A DNA stretch of 64,000 bases from Xanthobacter sp. NM-25 (GTDB lineage: Bacteria; Pseudomonadota; Alphaproteobacteria; Rhizobiales; Xanthobacteraceae): contig NZ_JACBFS010000004.1 of assembly GCF_022138605.1 (NCBI RefSeq), positions 124,001-188,000 of the forward strand. Reading direction: 5' to 3'. This document shows, one piece after another, positions 18,376 to 26,658 of the stretch. The position numbers and the translations under genes are program-made. The first letter of the stretch is position 1. Each line of letters starts with the position of its first letter. Below the pieces are notes generated by a model that saw only the letters and a program-made list of their open reading frames with translations, did no database searches and had not been told where the DNA came from.

Positions 18376-18521
18376 ACGTGCGTTCCGGAAGGCCGCGGCA
18401 CGCGACCGGGAAGAGGAGGGCAGGGCGAAGGATTGATCCCCGTGCTCCTGTGCGCTGGATCGTTGCCGGTGTCCAGGGGGCGGTGGGAAGGTCTGCCCGG
18501 CGCGCGGCGCAAGGGCTGGCT

Positions 18522-19520
18522 TCAGGCCGCTATTCCCAGGTCGCGGCTGCGCACTTCGGCCACCGCCCCCCTGAGCACGTCGAGCCCGGCGCCGGGCTGA
18601 ATTGCCTCGGTGGAAAGCCGGCGGCGGAAGAGCCGCGAGCCGCGACGGCCTCCGAACAGCCCCAGCATGTGGCGGGTGATGTCGGCGAGGCGTCCGCCGG
18701 CCTCCAGATGCGCCGCCACATAGGGCTCGAACGCCTCGAGCGCCGCATAGGTATCGGCACAGGGGGCGGGCTCGCCATAAAGGCGGGGGTCCACCTGATG
18801 TAGCAACTCAGGGCTGTGATAGGCGGCGCGGCCGAACATCATCCCATCGAGCCCGGCGGCGGCGGCGAGCCCGGCATCGAGGGTCTCCAGGCCGCCGTTG
18901 AGCACGATGGGAACCTGCGGCAGACGCTGCTTCAGCCGCTGAACCCGGCCGTAGTCCAGTGGTGGAATATCGCGGTTTTCCCGGGGCGACAGGCCTTTCA
19001 GCCAAGCCTTGCGGGCATGCACGATCAGCGCATCGGTGCCCGCCGCGATCACCGCGTCGGCGAGCGTGTCGAGAGCCTGCTCGGGATCCTGGTCGTCGAC
19101 GCCGATCCGACATTTCACTGTGACGGGGATCGTCACGGCGGCTTTCATGGCGGCGATGCAGTCGCCCACCAGATGCGGTTCGCGCATGAGGCACGCGCCG
19201 AAATTGCCCCCCTGCACTTTGTCGGACGGGCACCCGACATTGAGATTGATCTCGTCATAGCCGAAATCGGCGCAGACGCGTGCGGCTGTGGCCAGCTGCG
19301 CCGGATCACTGCCGCCGAGCTGCACCGCAACCGGATGCTCCACCGCGCTGAACCCCAGCAGCCGCTGGCGATCGCCATGGATCACCGCCGGCGCCGTGAC
19401 CATCTCGGTATAGAGCCGCGCGCGGCGCGAGAAGGTGCGATGGAAGACCCGGCAGTGACGATCCGTCCAATCCATCATCGGGGCGACGGAGAAGCGCAGG
19501 CTGTCATGTTCTAACGTCAA
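18522..19520 (-). CDS. dusA: tRNA-dihydrouridine synthase DusA
   Basis: FMN-dependent reductase that makes dihydrouridine 20/20a in tRNA. Visible: FSVAPMMDWTDRHCR at the N-terminus, EINLNVGCPSDKVQGGNFGACLM with the catalytic Cys, and VKCRIGVDDQD. IVHARKAWLKGLSPRENRDIPP is DusA-specific, and LNGGLETLDAGL is also seen. The only good start is a TTG at 19520 (product begins LTLEHDSLRF), with GAGGGAC about ten bases upstream. The longer frame upstream is Pro/Arg-rich and not conserved. 332 aa is normal. That ribosome binding site lies inside the palindromic element at 19529-19582. Confidence 0.93.
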   Translation of the reverse strand: MTLEHDSLRFSVAPMMDWTDRHCRVFHRTFSRRARLYTEMVTAPAVIHGDRQRLLGFSAVEHPVAVQLGGSDPAQLATAARVCADFGYDEINLNVGCPSDKVQGGNFGACLMREPHLVGDCIAAMKAAVTIPVTVKCRIGVDDQDPEQALDTLADAVIAAGTDALIVHARKAWLKGLSPRENRDIPPLDYGRVQRLKQRLPQVPIVLNGGLETLDAGLAAAAGLDGMMFGRAAYHSPELLHQVDPRLYGEPAPCADTYAALEAFEPYVAAHLEAGGRLADITRHMLGLFGGRRGSRLFRRRLSTEAIQPGAGLDVLRGAVAEVRSRDLGIAA

Positions 19521-19898
19521 AAGTCGAAGTCCCTCGTCCGCCCCCCTCCCTCGCGCGCGAGAGGGCGCGGTGGCGGAGGGACGGGCGGGCTGGTGAGTGT
19601 TTTCAGGGCAGAGCATACCATGCAAGCCGAAGAGAGATCCAATTGTCCGGGCAGGTCCGCGTTCTGCGCTTCGTTCACGGCCGGATGGGAGCACGCAAGC
19701 ACGTTTCGATGAGATGAGTGCAGGCCGATCGAGGTAAAGGCATCTGCCGTCGTCGCGTTCCGGCGCTCCGTGTGCAGGGCTGCATGGAATTATTCGAAAT
19801 CAGATCTTCCACCATGCCCTACAGTCGGAGGGTTTTCCCTTCTATTGTGCGTCACTTCAGGCGCGCCTTTGCCTGGCGCGGAGACGGACGTCATCACC
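19521..19898. other. 378-bp divergent intergenic region dusA/AraC1
   Basis: No gene is supported here. The dusA side holds a large GC-rich palindrome (19529-19582). The AraC side is less GC-rich near 19795-19860 (GAATTATTCGAAATC and CTATTGTGCG), where a promoter for AraC1 probably lies, though I cannot place -35/-10 boxes with confidence. Confidence 0.5.
19529..19582 (-). repeat. REP-like extragenic palindrome in the dusA leader
   Basis: The outer arms GTCCCTC/GAGGGAC, extended by CCGCC/GGCGG, enclose an inner palindrome centred on CTCGCGCGCGAG (19550-19561). The form (CCCTC...GCGCGC...GAGGG) is like common extragenic palindromes of GC-rich proteobacteria. On the dusA strand the 3' arm GAGGGAC is also the only ribosome-binding-site candidate for the TTG start, so folding would hide it. 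I saw no second copy in the window. Confidence 0.6.
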
Positions 19899-20825
19899 AT
19901 GAGCCTCGAGCAACGCCATACTTCGCTCGACGACCTGCGCACCCTGCTGGATCACCCGTTCGCGCCCGCACGGGACGCGGATGCGCGCTTCTCTTCGGTG
20001 CAGGTGGAGCCGGGGCTGTTCCTGCTCGCCCGGGAGATGTCGGTCGAGGTGCCCTTTCTCTTCGAGAGCGAGAGCTTCCCGGCCTGCACCCTGTCCGTGG
20101 TGCTGGACGGTGCCGCGACCTCGCAGACCCGGGGCATCGACGGGGGCTTTCGCCCCAACGAGGTCTGGATCTCCTCGGACAACGACCGCCGTCCGTGCCG
20201 CACCATGCTGCATTCCGGCCAGCCGGTCCGCACGGTGGAGCTGGTGGTGACGCCGGAATGGTTCGCCACCTCGGCCCGTCCCGGATCGGAGGCCTTCGAG
20301 CCGTTGCGAAGGGCCATGGAACGGCCGCTGAGCGTCACACGCCGGCCGTTGGATGCACATCTGAAACGCATCGCCTGGCAGGTGCTCCAGGCTCCTGCGG
20401 TACCGGGCCTCGCGGCGCTGGTGTTGGAAAGCCGCGCGCTGGATCTGCTGGTTGCGCTCGTCGATTCGCTCGGCACGGGAGATGCCGGCCAAGCGGATGC
20501 GCTGAGGGCCCGCGACCGCGACCGCATCATGGCGGTGCGCGCGCGCATTGATGATGATCCGGCGAGCATCGTCAGCCTCACCGGCCTGGCCGAGGGGTTC
20601 GGCATGAGCGCCAGCAAGCTGAAGCGGGATTTCTTCAGCGCTTTCGCTACCTGCGCGGGGGGCTATGTGGCCGAGCAGCGCCTGCTGCTGGGCCGCGCGC
20701 TCATCGAGCGGGAGGGGTTGTCGGTATCGGAGGCGGCGTATCGCGCCGGATACGGCCATCCCTCGAATTTCTCCACCGCCTTCCGCCGCCGCTTCGGCTT
20801 TGCCCCCTCGCGGCTGAGGCGGTGA
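19899..20825 (+). CDS. AraC-family transcriptional regulator (module 1)
   Basis: A 308-residue regulator with a C-terminal pair of helix-turn-helix motifs (about residues 220-308). The first is SLTGLAEGFGMSASKLKRDF; the second is SVSEAAYRAGYGHPSNFSTAFRRRFG, ending PSRLRR. The N-terminal 200 residues are the ligand-sensing part and look like the PchR/YbtA subgroup, which sense Fe-siderophores (inference). I start at ATG 19899, although the frame is open from 19770. It lies 124 bases upstream of TonB receptor 1 on the same strand and probably activates it. Confidence 0.88.
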   Translation: MSLEQRHTSLDDLRTLLDHPFAPARDADARFSSVQVEPGLFLLAREMSVEVPFLFESESFPACTLSVVLDGAATSQTRGIDGGFRPNEVWISSDNDRRPCRTMLHSGQPVRTVELVVTPEWFATSARPGSEAFEPLRRAMERPLSVTRRPLDAHLKRIAWQVLQAPAVPGLAALVLESRALDLLVALVDSLGTGDAGQADALRARDRDRIMAVRARIDDDPASIVSLTGLAEGFGMSASKLKRDFFSAFATCAGGYVAEQRLLLGRALIEREGLSVSEAAYRAGYGHPSNFSTAFRRRFGFAPSRLRR

Positions 20826-20889
20826 GCCGCGCGCATATGCAATTGGACTGATGGCATACGTCTTTCAGGTCCAACCCATTGGCTATGTT

Positions 20890-20900
20890 TGCGAAAAGTC
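20890..20900 (+). promoter_or_regulatory. Shared 11-mer upstream of TonB receptor 1
   Basis: TGCGAAAAGTC, 49 bases before the receptor 1 start. The identical word, in the same orientation relative to the gene, lies upstream of receptor 2 (28834-28844). This makes it a candidate site for an AraC-type regulator shared by both modules. The evidence is word identity only. Confidence 0.35.
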
Positions 20901-20949
20901 TGGTCGAGACATCCGGCACCCCAGGCGCCAGGCCCGGGGATCCCGACCC

Positions 20950-23058
20950 ATGACCCACGCATCACGCCTGCCCCTCCTTTTCGCCGCCCTTGCCTTGCCG
21001 GCCACGGCCGCTGCGCAGGACGCGGAGGCGACCATCGAGCTGGACGAGATCACCGTCGAGGCCATGCGCCGTGCCCAGCCCTTCCTGGATGTGGCGGCGA
21101 GCCTGCGCGTGTTCACCGAGAAGGATATCGAGGCGCGCACCATCGAGCGGCTGGAGGATGCGTTCGACGCCAGCGTCAACACGCTCATGCGCAGCCAGCG
21201 CGGCGGCAATGATGCGTCCGTCATCTCCATCCGCGGCGTCGCCAACACCGCGTTCGGCACCGATCCCACCGTGGCCATCTACCGCGACGGGGTGTTTGTC
21301 GGCAACGACGCAACCTTCAACCTCACCATGGTCGATCTCGACCAGATCGAGATCCTCCGCGGTCCTCAGGGCACCCTTTACGGCCGCAACGCCATCGCCG
21401 GCGCGGTGAACGTGCGCAGCGCGCGGCCGGAGCTGGGCGCCAGCTACACCAAGCTCGATGTGCTGTTCGGCACCGATATGACCCTGCAGGGGCGCGCCGT
21501 GGTCAATGCCGCGCTGGGGAGCGATCTGGCGGTGCGCGCGGTGGCGTTCGGCGACTATTCCGATGGCTGGGTGCCCAACCTTGCCGATGGCGCCGACTAT
21601 GACGGTGCCAAGGACGGCGGCGGGCGGATCCAACTGGTGTCGCGTCCCAGCGATACGCTGGAACTGCTGTTCTCCGCCGACTATGCGAAGGACCAGGGCA
21701 GCCGGGGCAATCGCGGCCCGTTCGGCACGGTTTGGGACACCGGCTACAATGCCGCTATCCCCTATGTCTCCAGCATCGCCAGCTATGGCGCCTCGCTGCA
21801 GGCCACCTATGACCTCGGCGGCCTGGACCTGGTTTCGGTGACCGCCTGGCGCGGCGCCGAGGGCGATGGCGAGGGGGGCGATTTCACTCCATCGCCCTTC
21901 CGGCAGAATGGCTTCACCCGCGATTACGGGCAGGCCTCCCAGGAGCTGCGCCTCGTCACCAAGCCCAATGATGCGCTGGATTGGACCCTTGGGGCCTTCC
22001 TCTTCGGTTCCGATGATACCCGCTACGAATATACCGGGTTCAACTACGCCGTGCCGGCCAACAGCTTCTATCCCGGCCAGCCCACCTTGCCGGCGGGCTA
22101 TGAGGAGGGCACCCATTCCAATCTGCGCGGCTGGTCCGCGGCGCTCTATGGTGATGCCACGTGGCACGTGACGGAGCGGTTTGACATTCTTGCCGGCGCC
22201 CGCCTCAGCTATGACCATCGGGGCATCGATTATGACCACCGGTCCAGCGTCGCCGGTGTGACGCTGGGCGCGCCGGCGCAGGTGCTGTCCCCTTCCATGA
22301 ACAGCACCGACCTGTCGCCGAAGATCGGCCTTGCCTATGAGCTGGCGCCGAAGGTGCGGGCCTATGCCACGCTCTCCCGCGGCTACAAGGCGGGGGGCTA
22401 CAACCTGTCCTTCGCGCCCACCTCAGACCTCGCCTACGAGCCGGAAAGCGCTTGGAACTACGAGGGCGGCGTGAAAGCCTCGCTGTTCGATGGCAAGCTC
22501 GATGTGGCGGCCTCGGTGTTCTATTTCGATTGGGAGAACCAGCAGATCTATTCGTTCAACGGCTATTCCGTGTGGATCGCCAACGCGCCGAAATCCCGCA
22601 ATTACGGCGCGGAGATTGAGCTGAAGGCGCGGCCGTTGGAGGGGCTGGAACTGTTCGCGGGCCTCGGCTTTCTCGACGCCCGCTTCATCGACGCCCCCGC
22701 CTCCCAGAGCGGCGGCGACGCCGATGGCAATTGGCAGCCGCTCGCCTCGAAATACTCGCTCTCCCTTTCGGCGCAATACACCCGCCCGCTCACCGCGCAG
22801 CTCAATGGCGTGGCGCGCGTGGATTGGAACTGGCGCTCGTCCTTCTATTTCGACGTGGACAACACCATCGAGCAGGGGGCCTACGGCATCGTCAATGCGC
22901 GGCTCGGCGTCGAGGCCAAGACGTGGAGCGTCTACCTCGTGGCGCTCAACCTGTTCGATCAGGATTATTACACGGTCGCCACCGACAACGGATATGGTCC
23001 TTACGGGGCGCCTGGCGATCCGCGCATGATCGGCGTCCAGGCCCGCGCGCGCTTCTGA
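20950..23058 (+). CDS. TonB-dependent outer membrane receptor 1
   Basis: A 702-residue TonB-dependent receptor. It has a signal peptide (LLFAALALPATAAA|QD), a TonB box-like DEITVEA near residue 30 and a plug domain. The plug motif is VDLDQIEILRGPQGTLYGRNAIAG near residue 130. A 22-strand barrel follows, ending in ARARF with a terminal Phe. The barrel repeats LSRGYKAGGYN and PESAWNYEGG are typical of siderophore receptors of the FyuA-like group. No N-terminal signalling domain is present, so regulation by an ECF sigma/anti-sigma pair is unlikely; the upstream AraC gene fits instead. The flavin monooxygenase starts seven bases after its stop. Exact ligand unknown. Confidence 0.9.
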   Translation: MTHASRLPLLFAALALPATAAAQDAEATIELDEITVEAMRRAQPFLDVAASLRVFTEKDIEARTIERLEDAFDASVNTLMRSQRGGNDASVISIRGVANTAFGTDPTVAIYRDGVFVGNDATFNLTMVDLDQIEILRGPQGTLYGRNAIAGAVNVRSARPELGASYTKLDVLFGTDMTLQGRAVVNAALGSDLAVRAVAFGDYSDGWVPNLADGADYDGAKDGGGRIQLVSRPSDTLELLFSADYAKDQGSRGNRGPFGTVWDTGYNAAIPYVSSIASYGASLQATYDLGGLDLVSVTAWRGAEGDGEGGDFTPSPFRQNGFTRDYGQASQELRLVTKPNDALDWTLGAFLFGSDDTRYEYTGFNYAVPANSFYPGQPTLPAGYEEGTHSNLRGWSAALYGDATWHVTERFDILAGARLSYDHRGIDYDHRSSVAGVTLGAPAQVLSPSMNSTDLSPKIGLAYELAPKVRAYATLSRGYKAGGYNLSFAPTSDLAYEPESAWNYEGGVKASLFDGKLDVAASVFYFDWENQQIYSFNGYSVWIANAPKSRNYGAEIELKARPLEGLELFAGLGFLDARFIDAPASQSGGDADGNWQPLASKYSLSLSAQYTRPLTAQLNGVARVDWNWRSSFYFDVDNTIEQGAYGIVNARLGVEAKTWSVYLVALNLFDQDYYTVATDNGYGPYGAPGDPRMIGVQARARF

Positions 23059-23065
23059 GGGCGCC

Positions 23066-24223
23066 ATGCGGATCCTCATCGTTGGCGCCGGGCCGGCGGG
23101 CCTGACCCTGGCCTTGGCCCTGGCGCGGCGCGGCTTCGCGCCGACCCTGGTGGAGCGGGCGCGGAGCCTCAACACCGGGGGCTATGTGGTGAGCCTCCAG
23201 GCCAATGGCTGGGACGTGGCGGAGCGGCTTGGCATCCTCACCGCGCTGCGCGAGGCGGCGTTGCCCGCCGCCGATTCCGTCTATCGCGACGGCGCATCGG
23301 GGCGCGAGCTGTTCCGGTTTCGTCAGTCGGTGCTCGCGGAGCTTACCGGCGGCAAGATGCTGCATGTGGCGCGGGACACGCTTGTCCGGCTTCTCGCCGC
23401 GGCTCTGGCGGCCCAGGGGCACGGCGCGCCGCGCTTCGGGGTGGAGGTGGCGGCCCTCGCGGTGGAGCCGAACGGCGTGGATGTGCGCTTCAGTGATGGT
23501 GAAGCGGGCCGCTTCGACCTCGTGGTGGGGGCGGATGGCGCCAACAGCCGGGTGCGACGGCTGGCCTTCGGGCCCACGCCCGCCTATCTCCGTCCCCTGG
23601 GGTATCGCGGGGCGGCGTGGCGCATGGCGTCCGACCTGCGGCTCGATCCGCCTTATGAGGGCTATATGGAGGTCGGGCGGCAGGCGATCCTCTACCAGTC
23701 CGGGCCGCAGGAGCTGTCCACGCTGCTGTGCTGGCGCAGCGCGGAGCAGGCGGCGGTTCCACCCGAGGCCCGCCATCGCACGGTGAGGACCGCTTTTGCC
23801 GGCACCGCGCCGGTGCTGCAGAGTCTCATCGAGGGCGAGGTGGACTGGAACGCCGCTTATCTCGACACCCTGGCCCAGATTGAAATGCCGCATTGGTCGA
23901 GCGGCCGCATCGCGGTGGTGGGGGACGCGGCCTGGTGCCTCTCCTTCCTCTCCGGCCAGGGGGCCTCCATGGCCATGGCGGGTGCCTTCCTGCTCGCCGA
24001 GCGGCTAGGGCAGGAGGATCTCCCGGAGGTTCTGGAGGCCTGGGAGGCGCGCCTGCGCCCGGTCATCACCGCCGTGCAGCGCCACGCCCGGGCGACCGCG
24101 CGCAGCTATGTGCCGCGCAGCCCGGCTGGGCTTTGGATCAGCCGGCGGCTATTGCCGCTCTTGATGTCGCGCCCGCTCCTGAAGCTGCGGGCGCGCACGC
24201 TGGTGGCGCCGAGCCTGCTCTAG
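23066..24223 (+). CDS. FAD-dependent aromatic-ring-type monooxygenase 1
   Basis: A 385-residue class A flavoprotein monooxygenase (PHBH/TetX fold). The dinucleotide-binding motif VGAGPAGLTLALALARRG is at residues 5-22. The DG motif is VVGADGANSRVRR near residue 154, and the GD motif VVGDAAWCLSFLSGQGASMA is near residue 285. GAGGG precedes the ATG seven bases after the receptor stop, so the two are translated from one message. Cytoplasmic: no signal peptide. The protein looks paralogous to the convergent FAD enzyme at 24230-25411 (same LVERA, GGY.-SL and SGQGA.MA blocks). Substrate unknown; co-transcription with a siderophore-type receptor suggests it acts on the imported ligand. Confidence 0.88.
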   Translation: MRILIVGAGPAGLTLALALARRGFAPTLVERARSLNTGGYVVSLQANGWDVAERLGILTALREAALPAADSVYRDGASGRELFRFRQSVLAELTGGKMLHVARDTLVRLLAAALAAQGHGAPRFGVEVAALAVEPNGVDVRFSDGEAGRFDLVVGADGANSRVRRLAFGPTPAYLRPLGYRGAAWRMASDLRLDPPYEGYMEVGRQAILYQSGPQELSTLLCWRSAEQAAVPPEARHRTVRTAFAGTAPVLQSLIEGEVDWNAAYLDTLAQIEMPHWSSGRIAVVGDAAWCLSFLSGQGASMAMAGAFLLAERLGQEDLPEVLEAWEARLRPVITAVQRHARATARSYVPRSPAGLWISRRLLPLLMSRPLLKLRARTLVAPSLL

Positions 24224-24229
24224 GCTCGC

Positions 24230-25411
24230 TTAGCCCACCTTTGCCGCCGGTCCTTGCGCCGCCAGGATTTCGGCGGTGACCGCATTGATGAAGTAGCGCC
24301 CCACCCATTTGCGTGGCACGTGGCGCATGAAGAAATTGCGCAGCTCGAACGCCACCGGCGAGCGCGGCACGAACACCCCCGCCATTTTCCGGCTGCGATC
24401 CTGGAGACGCAGGATGGAGGGGCGCAGCCGCGCCTCGTGTTCCGCCAGCGCCTGCGGGATCGGCGCGCGGGACAGGGCATCGGCGAGGATCGCCGCGGAG
24501 GTGAGGGCCATGCCGGCGCCCTGGCCGGAAATGAGCGTGAGGCAGTGGGCGGCATCGCCCAGTGCCAGCACCCGGCCCTTGGACCAGCGCTGCAACTCCA
24601 CCAAAGCGAGATCGTCCACCAGCACGACCGCCCCTTCGCTGCGCGCGGCGGTGAGCTGGGTGCGAACGGCCGGGTTGCTGCGGGCGCAGACCTCTTCGAG
24701 GAGCCCCCAGCGGTCGGCGGCGGCCACCGGCCCCGCGGCGCTGGAATGCCAGACATGGAGCGCCGCCACCCGGCCTTCCGCCAGCGTGTAGTATTCGGCA
24801 ATGTGGCCCGGTTCCGTGTAGGAAACGAAGTCCGCACCGAGGCCGAGCCGGTCCGTCAGCTCATATACCGCGAAACGGTAGCCCAGCGGCTTCAGGCATT
24901 GGCTTGCGGGGGCGATCAACCGCTCGCGCAGGGCGGAGCGCATGCCATCGGCCAGCAGCACGAGATCGGCCGTCGCAGTGGTGCCGTCGGAAAAGGTCAC
25001 GCGGGCCTGATCCGCGCCGTCCGTCACATCACGGATGGTGGTGCCGTACCGCAGCTCCACCTGGCCGGGCAGGTCGGCGCGCAGCACCTCGATGAGGTCC
25101 GTGCGCCGCATCACCAGATAATCGAGACCCTCGATGAATTCCTGGAAGTGGAGGCGCATCACCTCCCGGCCGTTGCGATCGCGATAGACGTTTTCATGCA
25201 CGTGGTAGGCGCGCGGCTCCAGCTTTGCCAGCAGTCCCATGCGCGCGGCAGCGGTGTGGCCGGGGCCGGACAGGCTCATCATGTAGCCGCCGGACCTGAG
25301 GTCCGTGGCGCGCTCCACGAGCGTGACATGCCAGCCGGCACGGCCCAGCCACCAGGCCGCGGCAAGGCCGGCGACCCCGGCCCCGGAAATGACAACGGAT
25401 GACGACGACAT
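24230..25411 (-). CDS. FAD-dependent aromatic-ring-type monooxygenase 2
   Basis: A 393-residue class A flavin monooxygenase. FAD-binding ISGAGVAGLAAAWWLGRAG is at residues 8-26, the DG-type motif LLADGMRSALRERL is near residue 151, and the GD motif LGDAAHCLTLISGQGAGMA is near residue 283. It starts five bases after the MFS gene stop and is the last gene of the receptor 2-MFS-monooxygenase operon. It converges on monooxygenase 1 with a six-base gap, leaving no room for a terminator. Similarity to monooxygenase 1 runs along the length. Possible roles are ligand hydroxylation to release iron, detoxification of an imported antibiotic-like siderophore, or aromatic catabolism. Confidence 0.88.
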   Translation of the reverse strand: MSSSSVVISGAGVAGLAAAWWLGRAGWHVTLVERATDLRSGGYMMSLSGPGHTAAARMGLLAKLEPRAYHVHENVYRDRNGREVMRLHFQEFIEGLDYLVMRRTDLIEVLRADLPGQVELRYGTTIRDVTDGADQARVTFSDGTTATADLVLLADGMRSALRERLIAPASQCLKPLGYRFAVYELTDRLGLGADFVSYTEPGHIAEYYTLAEGRVAALHVWHSSAAGPVAAADRWGLLEEVCARSNPAVRTQLTAARSEGAVVLVDDLALVELQRWSKGRVLALGDAAHCLTLISGQGAGMALTSAAILADALSRAPIPQALAEHEARLRPSILRLQDRSRKMAGVFVPRSPVAFELRNFFMRHVPRKWVGRYFINAVTAEILAAQGPAAKVG

Positions 25412-25416
25412 GGCAA

Positions 25417-26658
25417 TCAGACCTCGGATTCAACGGCATGGCGCGGGAGCGCCGGGCTGTGGGAGCTGAGCAGGAGGCGGATGCCGACGAGGCCCGCCGC
25501 CGCGATGCCCGCTGCGGCCAGGAGGGCAGGGCCGTAGCCCAGGCGACCGGCCACCAGCGCCGCCCCATATCCGGCGAGACCGGCGACGGCGGCGTCGGCA
25601 CATTGGAAGACGGTGAAATCCACTCCCGCCTGCTTGAGGGATGACCACCCCATGAGCAGCGCGTAAAGGCAGACGAAGCCGGTCGCCATGGCCAGGGTCT
25701 TCACCACCACCAGTGCCGCCAGGATGGTGACATCGGCGCCCATCGAGACGGCCAGGGCGAGGGTGAAGAGGGCGGCCACCTGGCCCCCTGCCGCCATGAG
25801 AAGCGCCCTCTGCGCCCCCTGGCGGCGCACCAGCATGCCGCCGAGGGCGGTGCCTAGAAGGCCCGCCCCCACGGCGCCGGCACCGTTGAGCAGGCCGAGC
25901 GTCGACAGATCCAGGCCCCGATCCACCAGAAGCGGCCCCGCGAGCATCTGCACCAGGCGGACGCCGGCCTCGAAGAGAACCGTCACGAGCAGCCCCCGGC
26001 GCACCTGCGGGCGGCGCAGCGCATAGGTGAGGGAGGGCGTGTGCGGGCGCGGCGCGGGCGCGCGCGCCGGCTCGCGACCGAACAGGAAAGGCAGGGCGAG
26101 AAGCAGCACGGCGCCGGCCATGGTGGCGGTGGCCACCGCCCATCCCGCGTGTGGCACCAGCGCCAGGAAGGCACCGCCGCCCAAAACCAGGCCCAGATAA
26201 CCCCCACCCACCTGCGCAGCGTTGCCCCATCCCCGGTCGGCGGCGGAGAGCTGTTCCACCGCGAAGGCATCGACCGCGATATCCACCGTCGCCGATGCCA
26301 GGGCCACCAGCGCCAGCAGGGCGAACAGCATCCGGATGTTGCCGGGCCCGGCGAGGGCGAGGGCCGCCAGGGCAAGGGCGCAGGCCACCTGGCCACGCGC
26401 CACCACCTGTCGCGAGCGCCGCGTCCCGTCCACACGGATGCGGTAGCGCTCCACCCACGGGGCCCACAGGAACTTCAGCGCCCATGGCAGCATCAGCAGC
26501 GCCACCAGCCCGAGGGTTTCCAGCGGAACACCCTCGGCCCGCAGCACAGCGGGGATGCCCATGAAGGTGAGCCCGCCCACCAGGCTCTGCGCCACATAGA
26601 CCCCGCCGATGGCGGCGAGGATCTTCGGCAGCGGCAATGGTGCCGCAGGTGCCGCCAT
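25417..26658 (-). CDS. MFS permease, RhtX/FptX-like siderophore importer candidate
   Basis: A 413-residue major facilitator with about 12 hydrophobic helices. Its start reads LPKILAAIGGVYVAQSLVGGLTF followed by GIPAVLRAEGVPLETLGLVAL and LPWALKFLWAPWVERYR, a layout I associate with AmpG/RhtX/FptX-type permeases. RhtX and FptX carry ferri-siderophores across the inner membrane without an ABC transporter. Its ATG shares one base with the TGA of receptor 2 (TGATG), indicating coupled translation. Context supports siderophore import; AmpG-like muropeptide transport is the main alternative from fold alone. Confidence 0.82.
   Translation of the reverse strand: MAAPAAPLPLPKILAAIGGVYVAQSLVGGLTFMGIPAVLRAEGVPLETLGLVALLMLPWALKFLWAPWVERYRIRVDGTRRSRQVVARGQVACALALAALALAGPGNIRMLFALLALVALASATVDIAVDAFAVEQLSAADRGWGNAAQVGGGYLGLVLGGGAFLALVPHAGWAVATATMAGAVLLLALPFLFGREPARAPAPRPHTPSLTYALRRPQVRRGLLVTVLFEAGVRLVQMLAGPLLVDRGLDLSTLGLLNGAGAVGAGLLGTALGGMLVRRQGAQRALLMAAGGQVAALFTLALAVSMGADVTILAALVVVKTLAMATGFVCLYALLMGWSSLKQAGVDFTVFQCADAAVAGLAGYGAALVAGRLGYGPALLAAAGIAAAGLVGIRLLLSSHSPALPRHAVESEV

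Noticed and set aside
19661..19676. Second SOS box
   Set aside because: GTTC and GTTC are eight bases apart rather than seven, and no SOS-type gene follows.
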